A DNA stretch of 7,337 nt from DATBAK01 sp036787815. Its GTDB lineage: Bacteria; Actinomycetota; Acidimicrobiia; IMCC26256; PALSA-610. A model generated the notes under the pieces. It saw only the letters and a list, made by a program, of their open reading frames with translations. It was not told where the DNA came from and did not search any database. The stretch lies in contig DAIQOP010000196.1 in assembly GCA_036787815.1 (NCBI GenBank), positions 1 through 7,337 of the forward strand, in the 5' to 3' direction. Shown here piece after piece: positions 1 to 6,432 of this stretch (its first letter is position 1; every line of letters starts with the position of its first letter). The position numbers and the translations under genes are program-made.

Positions 1-576
1 GGCCGCGAGCGCGGCCAACGGCTCCACGGGATCCATGACCCCGTACGGATAGTTGAACGCCGACGCAATGACGACCGCGGTCGACGGCCCGATCAGCTCG
101 CGCGCGGCGCGCACGTCGGCGCGGAAGTCGGCGTCGAGCGGCACTCGCACCATCTCCATCCCGAAGTAGTGCGCGGCCTTCGCGTACGCAGGGTGCGCGG
201 AGACCGGTGCGAGGATCTGCGGTCGCTCGACGCCGCGGGCGCGAGCTCGCTCGCGGTTGACGAGCATCGACATGAGGATCGATTCGGTGCCACCCGACGT
301 CATCGTGCCGCCCCCGCCTTCGGGGAGGTGGAGCAGCGCGCCGACCCCTTCCACGACCTCGTGCTCGAGGGCGGCGAGCTCCACGAACTTGAACGGGTTC
401 AGGGCATTGCCGAACAGGTACCGGCGGTCGACCTCCTCGAGGAGCCCCTCGAGGTCGAGCCGACCGCTCGGGTAGACGAGGCCGAACAAGCGGGCGCCGT
501 GGACCGACGGCTCGCGCCCCTGTCGCAGCTCGAGGTCGACCAGGATCTCCTCGCGGGGTACCCCCTGTTGGCGCAC
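1..576 (-). CDS. Sphingosine-1-phosphate-lyase-like PLP-dependent decarboxylase (group II), N-terminal 192 residues only
   Basis: The gene runs off the left edge, so only the N-terminal part is present. The translation contains HGARLFG (residues 26-32), YLFGNALNPFKFVELAALE (53-71), the PLP-phosphate-binding stretch GTMTSGGTES (90-99), an SAHPAYAKAA segment (127-136) whose His128 fits the residue stacking on the PLP ring, and a strand-plus-turn ending NYPYGVMDP (175-183). This order and wording match sphingosine-1-phosphate lyases and relatives in the group II decarboxylase fold. That family cleaves long-chain-base phosphates or decarboxylates amino acids. The catalytic Lys lies beyond the window and is not seen. 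There is no N-terminal membrane anchor, as in bacterial soluble forms. The GTG start is chosen because a strong GAGGAGGG lies just upstream. The gene follows the kinase-like gene by 93 bp on the same strand. Family is clear; the real substrate (lipid phosphate versus amino acid such as glutamate) is open. Confidence 0.88.
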   Translation of the reverse strand, partial: MRQQGVPREEILVDLELRQGREPSVHGARLFGLVYPSGRLDLEGLLEEVDRRYLFGNALNPFKFVELAALEHEVVEGVGALLHLPEGGGGTMTSGGTESILMSMLVNRERARARGVERPQILAPVSAHPAYAKAAHYFGMEMVRVPLDADFRADVRAARELIGPSTAVVIASAFNYPYGVMDPVEPLAALAA

Positions 577-579
577 GGA

Positions 580-587
580 CCCTCCTC
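580..587 (-). promoter_or_regulatory. Ribosome binding site of the PLP decarboxylase gene
   Basis: On the minus strand GAGGAGGG precedes the GTG at 576 by three bases (four from the AGGAGG core). The spacing is slightly short, but the match to the anti-Shine-Dalgarno sequence is strong. An ATG at 601 is out of frame, so this site decides the start. Confidence 0.6.
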
Positions 588-669
588 GTGGCTCGCGTCA
601 TCCTCGGGCCCGTGCGCGAAGTGCAGTAGGGCCGAACGTCACAACGAATGCCCCGAGCACCCGTGCGCC

Positions 670-1560
670 TCAGCGGCGGATGGGGCCCGGTAGCAGGAAC
701 GGGTAGACGCGACGCCGGACCCTCCGCTGCCACCATCGGTCCGCGCGCCGGAGTCGCAACAACGCGTCCCACGTCCGTGCGTCGGAGCGATACCAGCGGT
801 CGATCTCCGTCCGGGTGATGGGCGGTGAGAGTCGGGCGTTCGCCTGCTCGATCGCGGGCGCGACGGCGTGGTCGAGGCGTTCTTTCAGCAGGTTGCCGAT
901 CAGGTCGACGGCCACGTCGCGGGGCCGGTGGTACGCGGCGACCAATCCCGGCGCGACCGCCCTCCGCACGACCCGGCGGATGGCCGCGGGGAGCGGCGAG
1001 GTGAGCAGGTCGAGATCCAGGCGGGTCTTCCCGGTGGCGTCGGCCAGCAGCGGAGTGGTGACGTCGAAGTAGTGGAGCTCGGCGTCGACGACGGCCCAGT
1101 TCGACAGCTGCGCGTCGAGGCCGATCCGCGGATCGACCACGGAGACGATCTGCTCGACGATCGACGCCAGGAGCTCGGGCGCGCCCGCGCGGTCGTCGGC
1201 CACGAGCCGCGGGGCCAGCCTGTCCGCCGGCAGCACCGGCTGGAGCACGTACCCCGCGACACGCCCGCCGTCGGCAGGAGTCGTCCGCCACTCGGTGGGG
1301 AGCACGCTGATCCCACGCGCCGTGAGCTCGCCGACGTACTCGTGGATCAGCGAGCCGTAGGCGCGGGCGCGTCCCTCGTCGTCGAAGACGGGGAGGCGTT
1401 TGCACGCCACCCGCGGGTGCTCCGCCGGCCAACCCAGGACGAGGGTGATCTCGCCGTAGCCCAGGACCCCCAGGCCGTCGGTGCTGCCCGACCCGAGCGC
1501 CCGCCGGACGAGACTCTCGAGCTCGGCCAGCTCGGCGTCGTCGATCGTCGGCAGGCCCAT
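670..1560 (-). CDS. Kinase-fold-like protein, probably DUF6206 family
   Basis: A 296-residue soluble protein with no signal peptide or membrane segment. I associate its wording (YGEITLVLGWP near the N-terminus, LDAQLSNW in the middle, RRADRWWQRRVRRR near the end) with the uncharacterised actinobacterial DUF6206 family, from memory. The layout resembles a protein-kinase/aminoglycoside-phosphotransferase fold: a glycine-containing hairpin at 33-44, Lys54 in VACKRLP as a VAxK-like lysine, Glu74 as a possible helix-C glutamate, Asp149 and Asn154 spaced as D-x4-N like the HRDLKxxN loop, and FDVT with Asp166 in the place of DFG. A phosphotransferase role is therefore an inference. The C-terminus is strongly basic (about 270-284 and the final Arg-Arg). 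The ATG at 1560 lies 5 bp after the aminotransferase stop. An in-frame GTG at 1569 would overlap that stop as GTGA and is nearly as likely. Translational coupling with the aminotransferase is expected either way. Confidence 0.75.
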   Translation of the reverse strand: MGLPTIDDAELAELESLVRRALGSGSTDGLGVLGYGEITLVLGWPAEHPRVACKRLPVFDDEGRARAYGSLIHEYVGELTARGISVLPTEWRTTPADGGRVAGYVLQPVLPADRLAPRLVADDRAGAPELLASIVEQIVSVVDPRIGLDAQLSNWAVVDAELHYFDVTTPLLADATGKTRLDLDLLTSPLPAAIRRVVRRAVAPGLVAAYHRPRDVAVDLIGNLLKERLDHAVAPAIEQANARLSPPITRTEIDRWYRSDARTWDALLRLRRADRWWQRRVRRRVYPFLLPGPIRR

Positions 1561-1565
1561 CGCGC

Positions 1566-2780
1566 TCACGACGCGAGCGCGGCCCGGGTCGTGTCGATCA
1601 GCCACGCGGTCTCGTCGTCGGTGATGGTGAGCGGCGGCAGGAGTTGCAGGACCGACGGGTCGTTGTTGGCGAACACGGCGAACACCCCGGCCGGGATGAG
1701 GCGCTGCGTGGCGGCGAGCCCACCGGCGGGGTCGTCGAAGTGCAGCCCCATGAACATGCCCCGGCGCCGGACCTCCACGCCGAGGCCGGCCAGGCCGGCC
1801 TCGATGCGCATCCCGACCGCCTCGACCCGTTCGAGGAACCCGGGCTCTTCCACGATGTCGAGCACGGTCAGGGCGGCCACGCACCCGAGCTCGGCGCCGC
1901 CGAACGTGGAGATGTGCACGAACGGGTGGTCGTCGAAGAACGAGTGCAGCTCCGCGGTCATGAGGGTCGCGGTGATCGGATAGATGCCACCCGAGAGGCC
2001 CTTGCCGGTGACCACCATGTCGGGCTCGACGTCCTCCTGGGTGTGGCACCACATGGTGCCGGTCCGACCGAGCCCGGTCTGGACCTCGTCGAGCACCAGG
2101 ATCGCGCCGGCATCGCGACACAGCGCCGAGGTCTCGCGCAGGTAGCCCGGTGGGGGCATCGGCATCCCGAGCGTGGCGGGGATCGGCTCGAGGATCACCG
2201 CGGCGGTCTCGTCACCGACCGCGGCGGCGAGCGCGTCGAGGTCGCCGAAGGGCACCTGGGCGAACTCGGGCGGGTTCGGGCCGAACGGGTCGCGGTACTG
2301 CGGGTCGCCGGCTGCCATGGCGAGGCCGGTGTGGCCGTGGTACCCGCCGATGGCCGAGACGATGCCCTGGCGACCGGTGTGGGCGCGCGCCACCTTGAGC
2401 GCGAGATCGATGGACTCGCCGCCACCGACGCCGAACACCACGCCGGGAAGCCGGTCGCCGGTCGTGCGGGAGAGGCGCCGGCCCAGCTCCGCCCGCCACC
2501 CGGACACGAGATGGTGGTTGCCGATATCGAGGTGGTCGAGCGCTTCGCGCAGCGCGGCGACGACACGCGGGTTGCGGTGCCCGAGGTTGAACACGCCGCC
2601 GTTGCAGTGGCAGTTGAGCCAGCGTCGATCGTGGTCGAAGGCGTCGTGGAACCAAGCGCCGTCGCGGTCGCCCATCACGATGTCGAGGCCGAGCGCGGCG
2701 TACGCGGTGGTCTTGCCCCGGTTGACGTGGTCGGCGAAGGCTCGGGTGGTCAGGTCGCGATCGGCGAACGGCTGGTCCAC
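1566..2780 (-). CDS. Class III PLP-dependent aminotransferase
   Basis: A 404-residue cytoplasmic enzyme of normal length for fold-type I class III aminotransferases (acetylornithine/ornithine/4-aminobutyrate type). It moves an amino group between an amine or omega-amino acid and a keto acid. Visible family marks are GGVFNLGHRNP (61-71), the phosphate-binding GVGGGESIDLALK (117-129), GGYHGHTG (145-152) with the aromatic residue that stacks on PLP, ILVLDEVQTGLGRTG (227-241) with Asp231 pairing with the pyridine nitrogen, the Schiff-base lysine Lys260 in VVTGKGLSGG, and STFGGAELGC (291-300). The position often Asn in SxFGGN is Ala here. The GTG at 2780 is chosen for its GGAGGT ribosome binding site; an in-frame GTG at 2816 would add 12 residues. 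The gene is coupled to the downstream kinase-like gene. The substrate cannot be read from sequence; the S1P-lyase-like neighbour suggests an amine or amino-lipid route. Confidence 0.92.
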   Translation of the reverse strand: MDQPFADRDLTTRAFADHVNRGKTTAYAALGLDIVMGDRDGAWFHDAFDHDRRWLNCHCNGGVFNLGHRNPRVVAALREALDHLDIGNHHLVSGWRAELGRRLSRTTGDRLPGVVFGVGGGESIDLALKVARAHTGRQGIVSAIGGYHGHTGLAMAAGDPQYRDPFGPNPPEFAQVPFGDLDALAAAVGDETAAVILEPIPATLGMPMPPPGYLRETSALCRDAGAILVLDEVQTGLGRTGTMWCHTQEDVEPDMVVTGKGLSGGIYPITATLMTAELHSFFDDHPFVHISTFGGAELGCVAALTVLDIVEEPGFLERVEAVGMRIEAGLAGLGVEVRRRGMFMGLHFDDPAGGLAATQRLIPAGVFAVFANNDPSVLQLLPPLTITDDETAWLIDTTRAALAS

Positions 2781-2783
2781 GGC

Positions 2784-2789
2784 ACCTCC
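2784..2789 (-). promoter_or_regulatory. Ribosome binding site of the aminotransferase gene
   Basis: GGAGGT on the minus strand ends three bases before the GTG at 2780. The spacing is short but the match is strong, and no comparable site precedes the alternative GTG at 2816. It is the main argument for the shorter start. Confidence 0.5.
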
Positions 2790-2881
2790 AGCGCAGTTGT
2801 CGAGGTCGTGCGTCACATGAGCGTAGGTGGTGGGGTTGGATCTGCTCTCCGCGTCAGCCTGGCGCGCTGAGCTCAACGATC

Positions 2882-3703
2882 TCAGAGCGACATGACCAGG
2901 CGGACGATGCGGTCCTTCACCTCGGTCGGTGTGAGCGAGCTCCAGAGCGCGAGCGCCTGCGCGTCGTAGCCGACGAGATAGCGAGCCCGCGGCCGGCGCG
3001 TCGTGAGCGCGGTGCCGATCGTCTTGGCGCACTGCACGGGATCGCCCATGAAGGGTTGCCAGAGCCTCGTCGTGGTGAGGGTGCGCCGATACGCGCTGTC
3101 GTAGCGTGATCCGGCGCGTTTCGCGATTTCACGCTCGGTCTCCTCCCAGATACCCGTTCGGAAGCCGCCGGGTTCCACGAGGATGACGCGGATCCCGTCA
3201 CGCGCGACTTCCATCCGCAACGCGTCCGAAAGCCCTTCGAGCGCATGCTTCGCGCCCTGATACCAACCGGTCAGCGGCGTCGACGTACGCCCGTAGATCG
3301 ACGAGACGTTGACGATGCGGCCGCCACCGCGATCACGCATATGGGGGATCGCGAGCCGCGCCAGGCGTATGGGTGCGAGCGTCATCGTCTCGAACGCAGC
3401 GCGCGCTTCGCCATCGGTGACGTCCTCGATCGAACCGGTGATGGAATAGCCCGCGTTGTTGATGAGCGCGAACGGCTTGTAGTCGTCGATCACACGAGCG
3501 CAACCATCGGGATCCGTGACGTCGAGCAGCACCGTTTCGATAGTCACGTCGGCCTCGCGTGCAGCGTTCGCGACGACGGCAGCCTTCGCCTCCGAGCGGA
3601 CGGACCCCACCGATCGAAAGCCTCGGCGCGCAAGCTCGAGCGTGGTCGCAAGCCCGATTCCGGAGTTCGCACCAGTCGTCACCACGGTTCGCGTGTCGCT
3701 CAT
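2882..3703 (-). CDS. Short-chain dehydrogenase/reductase (classical SDR)
   Basis: A 273-residue NAD(P)-dependent oxidoreductase with a Rossmann fold, expected in the cytoplasm. The cofactor loop is TGANSGIG (10-17); Arg36 in SVRSE after the second strand may favour NADP(H). DVTD (61-64) contacts the adenine, NNAG is at 82-85, the catalytic Ser is Ser135 in NVSS, and Tyr148 and Lys152 form YxxxK. VEPGG (176-180) is the usual PG turn before the substrate loop. The Asn of the catalytic tetrad, expected in an N-x-x-G stretch before the third conserved helix, appears to be Met107 in FETMTLAP. The general build resembles the 17-beta-hydroxysteroid-dehydrogenase-like group acting on lipids or alcohols, but the substrate is unknown. 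The ATG at 3703 has GGAGG seven bases upstream. It lies 82 bp after the hydrolase gene and 101 bp before the aminotransferase gene, so it may belong to either transcript or stand alone. Confidence 0.93.
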   Translation of the reverse strand: MSDTRTVVTTGANSGIGLATTLELARRGFRSVGSVRSEAKAAVVANAAREADVTIETVLLDVTDPDGCARVIDDYKPFALINNAGYSITGSIEDVTDGEARAAFETMTLAPIRLARLAIPHMRDRGGGRIVNVSSIYGRTSTPLTGWYQGAKHALEGLSDALRMEVARDGIRVILVEPGGFRTGIWEETEREIAKRAGSRYDSAYRRTLTTTRLWQPFMGDPVQCAKTIGTALTTRRPRARYLVGYDAQALALWSSLTPTEVKDRIVRLVMSL

Positions 3704-3785
3704 GGCCGGGCCTCCAGCGCATCGTGCCGGGCCGAGTGTCTCCGGTGCCCATTCATCGCTGAGCTGAGCGGGGTTCTCGTCGGCC

Positions 3786-4844
3786 TCACGCCCGGGTTGC
3801 GAGTTTGCGGTAGGTGTTCCAGGAGATCTTCTTCGTACCGTCGACGGTGGCGAGCCCACAGAAGTTGTACGACCGCTGGGTCTGGTCGCCCGTTGCGTCC
3901 TGCAGGTCGTACCAGAACAACGGCCCGAGATACGGCAGTTGGCCGGCGGCGTAGTACGCGTCGCGCAGGTCGGCGGCCTGCCTCGTCTCGCTCGTCGCCA
4001 GGTGACCGACACCGCCGGTCGCGACCCCGTATTCGGTCGGCCAGATCTGCTTTGCGGCATCGCCATGCGCAACCATGATGCTGCGACCGCTCGGATTGGC
4101 GCCGTTCATCAGGTACCACGCGCACCAACGGTCGGTCGGCGTCGTCGGATTCTTCGCGTGGCAGTACGGATGCCACGCCACCGCATCGAAGAGACCCGCG
4201 CTCGTGCCACCGTTCGTGTCGTAGATGCCCTGTAGGAACGTGGTCGGAACATTACGGCCCCCGCTGGGAGTCAGGCCGCCGACCATGACGGTCGCGGCTG
4301 GATCGACCGACTTGATGGCCGCGTAGGCCTTCCTGAGCAGTGTCGTGTACGCCTTCACGTTGGGCCGGGGCAACCAGAACAGCGAGTAGTTCGGCTCGTT
4401 CCAGATCTCCCACACGTGCACGCGGCCCTGGTAGCGGCGCACCGCCGCCTTCGCGAAGCGAGCGTAGGTATCGGGATCATCCGGCGGGTAATGGTCGCTC
4501 GTCTGATTGCTGCGCGCCCACGACGGCGTGTAGTCGAGCGTGGCGAGCACGTTGATGCTGCGCGACCTCGCCTCGTCGACCGCGACGTCGGCTCGGGCCC
4601 AGGTGAACACGCCCTTGACGGCCTCGATCCCCGACCACTCGAAGTCGGCGCGGATCCACGTGGCGCCGAGCGTGTTCATCTCGTCGTAGATGGCACCCAC
4701 CTGCGTCGCGTTGCCGCTCATCACGCCGAGGGTGTTCATGCCGAAGCGGTCGGCCGGCACGACCGCGTGCCCGGGAAGCGCGAGAGGCCCGGCCGCGGCG
4801 GCCACGACCAACACGACCGCGACGGCCAGGCGATGTACGCGCAC
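3786..4844 (-). CDS. Secreted clan GH-A glycoside hydrolase (cellulase/GH5- or GH39-like)
   Basis: A 352-residue protein with an N-terminal signal peptide: Arg2/Arg5, a hydrophobic core at about 6-24, and a likely cleavage after Gly-His-Ala at 25-27. The mature part reads as a (beta/alpha)8 barrel of clan GH-A, with WIRADFEWSGIE (63-74), VWEIWNEPN (144-152) giving Glu150 as acid/base, HPY (225-227), and WPTEYG (268-273) giving Glu271 as nucleophile; the two lie on strands 4 and 7 as required for a retaining enzyme. Length fits a single catalytic domain without a binding module. Cys228, Cys241 and Cys329 may form a disulfide after export. The substrate is unknown; xylan-, cellulose- or arabinoside-type glycans are typical of these families. 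The GTG start lies 7 bp after the MoaD-like stop and gives a well-formed signal peptide, so the gene is probably co-transcribed with it. No strong Shine-Dalgarno is seen, only a G-rich stretch, which fits translation by coupling. Confidence 0.9.
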   Translation of the reverse strand: MRVHRLAVAVVLVVAAAAGPLALPGHAVVPADRFGMNTLGVMSGNATQVGAIYDEMNTLGATWIRADFEWSGIEAVKGVFTWARADVAVDEARSRSINVLATLDYTPSWARSNQTSDHYPPDDPDTYARFAKAAVRRYQGRVHVWEIWNEPNYSLFWLPRPNVKAYTTLLRKAYAAIKSVDPAATVMVGGLTPSGGRNVPTTFLQGIYDTNGGTSAGLFDAVAWHPYCHAKNPTTPTDRWCAWYLMNGANPSGRSIMVAHGDAAKQIWPTEYGVATGGVGHLATSETRQAADLRDAYYAAGQLPYLGPLFWYDLQDATGDQTQRSYNFCGLATVDGTKKISWNTYRKLATRA

Positions 4845-4851
4845 GGTCAGC

Positions 4852-5148
4852 TCAACCCCCGGCCATCGCGCCGACGACGACGAACGGCTCGGCGCCCGTG
4901 ACGACGGCGTCGGGCAACGGCGCATCCGGAGCTTCGTGGGAGAGGTCTTCCTCCTCCGCGAAGAACCGCACGAACTTCCGGCGCTCCTGCGTGGCGTGAT
5001 CGCGCAGCGTTCCCCTGAGCATCGGATACTCCGCTTCGAGCGCGTCGAGCACGGACCGCTGCGTGGCCACACCCTCGACGGCGAGCGTCACCTCGCCGTG
5101 CACGTCTGCGAGCGTGCGCAGGTGCGCCGGGAGTACGACCCGGATCAC
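4852..5148 (-). CDS. MoaD/ThiS-like ubiquitin-fold protein with C-terminal Gly-Gly
   Basis: A 98-residue protein of the size of MoaD/ThiS small sulfur carriers. It starts with the strand VIRVVLPAHL, has a helix at about 30-43 (SVLDALEAEYP), then RRKFVRFFAEEEDL (56-69) and ends FVVVGAMAGG, i.e. a hydrophobic strand leading to a free Gly-Gly tail. In this family the last Gly is adenylated by an E1-like enzyme (MoeB/ThiF) and then thiocarboxylated, or attached to lysines in archaeal-type conjugation. Neither the activating enzyme nor molybdopterin or thiazole genes are visible here, so the actual role is unknown. The GTG start is chosen because it overlaps the stop of the propeller gene as GTGA (4 bp), and the protein then begins with a proper first strand. 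This makes it translationally coupled to the Asp-box propeller, a pairing I recall from other actinobacterial genomes but cannot verify here. Confidence 0.87.
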   Translation of the reverse strand: MIRVVLPAHLRTLADVHGEVTLAVEGVATQRSVLDALEAEYPMLRGTLRDHATQERRKFVRFFAEEEDLSHEAPDAPLPDAVVTGAEPFVVVGAMAGG

Positions 5149-6260
5149 GGCAAGGTCTGCACTTCGACCGACAGGACCGCCGGGAGATCGCGCGCGATCG
5201 CGTCCCAGCTGTCGCCCGCGTCGGCCGAGACGTAGACCTGCCCACCGGTCGTGCCGAAGTAGACGCCGCATGAGTCGAGCGAGTCGACGGCCATCGAGTC
5301 GCGCAGCACGTTGACGTAGCAGTCGCGCTGCGGCAGGCCCTTCGTGAGCGCCTCCCACTCGTTGCCGCCGGTCCGGCTGCGGTAGACGCGGAGCTTGCCG
5401 TCCGGCGGGTAGTGCTCGGAGTCGCTCTTGATCGGCACCACGTAGATCGTCTCGGGCTCGTGGGCGTGCACGTCGATGACGAAGCCGAAGTCGGACGGCA
5501 GGTTGCCGCTCACCTCGTGCCACGACGCGCCGCGGTCGTTGCTGCGCATCACGTCCCAGTGCTTCTGCATGTAGAGCACTTCGGGCGCCGAGGGGTGCAT
5601 CGCGATGCGGTGCACGCAGTGCCCGACCTCGGCGGCGGCGTCGGGGATGCCTTCGGAGTGGAGACCACGGTTCATCGGTTGCCACGTCGTGCCGGCGTCG
5701 ACGCTGCCGAACACCCCGGCCGCCGAGATGGCGACGAACATGCGGTTGGCGTCGGTGGGATCGATCACGATCGTGTGCAGGCACATCCCGCCGGCTCCCG
5801 GCTGCCCCGCCGGCCCCGAGCCGTGCTCGCGCAGCCCGGGGAGCTCGTTCCACTGCTTCCCGCCGTCGTCGGAGCGGAACAATGCCGCGTCCTCGACCCC
5901 GGCGAAGACCGTGTCGGCATCGGTGGGCGACGGCTCGAGGTGCCAGACGCGGGCGAACTCCCACGGGTGCGGAGTGCCGTCGTACCACTGGTGCGTGCCG
6001 GGAACGCCTTCGTACCGGAACTCGTTGCCGACCGGCGCCCACGTCTCGCCGCCGTCGTCGGAGCGCTGGATCAGCTGCCCGAACCACCCGGTCGACTGCG
6101 ACGCGTAGATCCGGTTCGGGTCAACCGGTGACCCCTTGAGGTGGTACATCTCCCACCCGCCGAAGAACGGACCGGTCACCTTCCAGTCCTTGCGTTTCCC
6201 GTCGGCGGTCAGGATGAACGCGCCCTTGCGTGTCCCGACCAGCGCTCGAACTCCGCTCAT
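5145..6260 (-). CDS. Asp-box (BNR/sialidase-like) beta-propeller protein
   Basis: A 371-residue protein with six Asp-box motifs (S-x-D-x-G-x-T-W type): SDDGGETW (67-74), SDDGGKQW (130-137), SVDAGTTW (186-193), SNDRGASW (240-247), SRTGGNEW (295-302, degenerate) and SADAGDSW (345-352). Spacing of about 50-63 residues fits one motif per propeller blade. Asp boxes mark sialidases, photosystem II assembly factor Ycf48 and many non-enzymatic propellers. The arginine triad of true sialidases is not obvious, so I would not call it a sialidase. It has no signal peptide: the N-terminus MSGVRALVGTRKGAFIL reads as a first blade strand, implying a cytoplasmic protein. The ATG at 6260 has GGGAGGT five bases upstream. 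It is the first full gene of the minus-strand run, and its stop overlaps the MoaD-like start by 4 bp. Binding partner or substrate is unknown; the small ubiquitin-fold neighbour is the best clue. Confidence 0.9.
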   Translation of the reverse strand: MSGVRALVGTRKGAFILTADGKRKDWKVTGPFFGGWEMYHLKGSPVDPNRIYASQSTGWFGQLIQRSDDGGETWAPVGNEFRYEGVPGTHQWYDGTPHPWEFARVWHLEPSPTDADTVFAGVEDAALFRSDDGGKQWNELPGLREHGSGPAGQPGAGGMCLHTIVIDPTDANRMFVAISAAGVFGSVDAGTTWQPMNRGLHSEGIPDAAAEVGHCVHRIAMHPSAPEVLYMQKHWDVMRSNDRGASWHEVSGNLPSDFGFVIDVHAHEPETIYVVPIKSDSEHYPPDGKLRVYRSRTGGNEWEALTKGLPQRDCYVNVLRDSMAVDSLDSCGVYFGTTGGQVYVSADAGDSWDAIARDLPAVLSVEVQTLP

Positions 6261-6292
6261 CTCGACCTCCCTGCTCGACCCCGCGGTTCACC

Positions 6293-6346
6293 CTAGGCAT
6301 GAGCGAGTGCTCCACGGAAGAGACGTTCGCGGCGGCGCGAACTCAT
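6293..6346 (-). CDS. Candidate 17-codon leader ORF upstream of the propeller gene
   Basis: On the minus strand an ATG at 6346 is preceded by AGGGAGGA with six bases between, a very good ribosome binding site. It opens a short reading frame encoding MSSRRRERLFRGALAHA and ends in TAG, 32 bp before the propeller start. Five of 17 residues are Arg, with no Cys. The 5' part of the frame lies in a GC-rich inverted repeat. It could be a leader peptide controlling the operon or simply a chance ORF; no homology is claimed. Confidence 0.3.
   Translation of the reverse strand: MSSRRRERLFRGALAHA
6325..6342. repeat. Perfect inverted repeat, possible operator or leader hairpin
   Basis: GTTCGCG-GCGG-CGCGAAC, seven-base arms and a four-base loop, lies 17 bp upstream of the proposed plus-strand -35 element. 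The CGCGAA hexamer of the right arm recurs in direct orientation 11 bp further on (6347-6352), close to one helical turn, which is typical of regulator sites. On the minus strand the same hairpin falls directly after the start codon of the 17-codon leader ORF. No regulator is identified. Confidence 0.4.
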
Positions 6347-6359
6347 CGCGAATCCTCCC

Positions 6360-6388
6360 TTGTCGGGCACGCGCTCGCGGCTTAGGTT
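6360..6388 (+). promoter_or_regulatory. Probable sigma-70-type promoter of the secreted repeat-protein gene
   Basis: TTGTCG (6360-6365) and TAGGTT (6383-6388) are separated by exactly 17 bases. The -10 has the TAnnnT pattern usual for actinobacterial housekeeping sigma factors, and the -35 matches TTGACA at four of six positions. Transcription would start near 6395, leaving a leader of about 38 bases with the GGAGGGAG ribosome binding site at 6418-6425, seven bases before the ATG. Confidence 0.45.
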
Positions 6389-6432
6389 CTCCGGGCGGCC
6401 CGTCGGGTCGAATTCACGGAGGGAGCCCCGAC

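Noticed and set aside
169..693. 174-codon plus-strand open frame
   Set aside because: Antisense to the decarboxylase, whose family motifs are unmistakable.
868..1983. 371-codon plus-strand open frame
   Set aside because: Antisense to the kinase-like gene and the end of the aminotransferase; no motif and no good ribosome binding site.
1570..2121. Extension of the kinase-like reading frame upstream to 2121
   Set aside because: The extra residues are Arg/His/Pro-rich shadow sequence inside the aminotransferase gene; the true start is at 1560 or 1569.
2811..2830. TACGCT as a -10 element for the aminotransferase gene
   Set aside because: It fits TAnnnT, but no -35-like element lies at a suitable distance, so it was not listed as a promoter.
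1644..2870. 408-codon plus-strand open frame
   Set aside because: It is exactly antisense to the aminotransferase, whose catalytic motifs are intact; the translation is low in hydrophobic structure and typical of a high-GC shadow frame.
2851..2872. Possible terminator hairpin after the dehydrogenase gene
   Set aside because: Only a five-base stem (TCAGC/GCTGA) with a nine-base loop and no T-run; too weak to call.
4852..6087. 411-codon minus-strand frame extending the MoaD-like protein upstream
   Set aside because: The extension is Arg-rich out-of-frame sequence inside the propeller gene; the GTGA overlap at 5148 is the natural start.
5145..6260. Calling the Asp-box protein a sialidase
   Set aside because: Asp boxes alone do not show enzyme activity; there is no clear arginine triad and no signal peptide.
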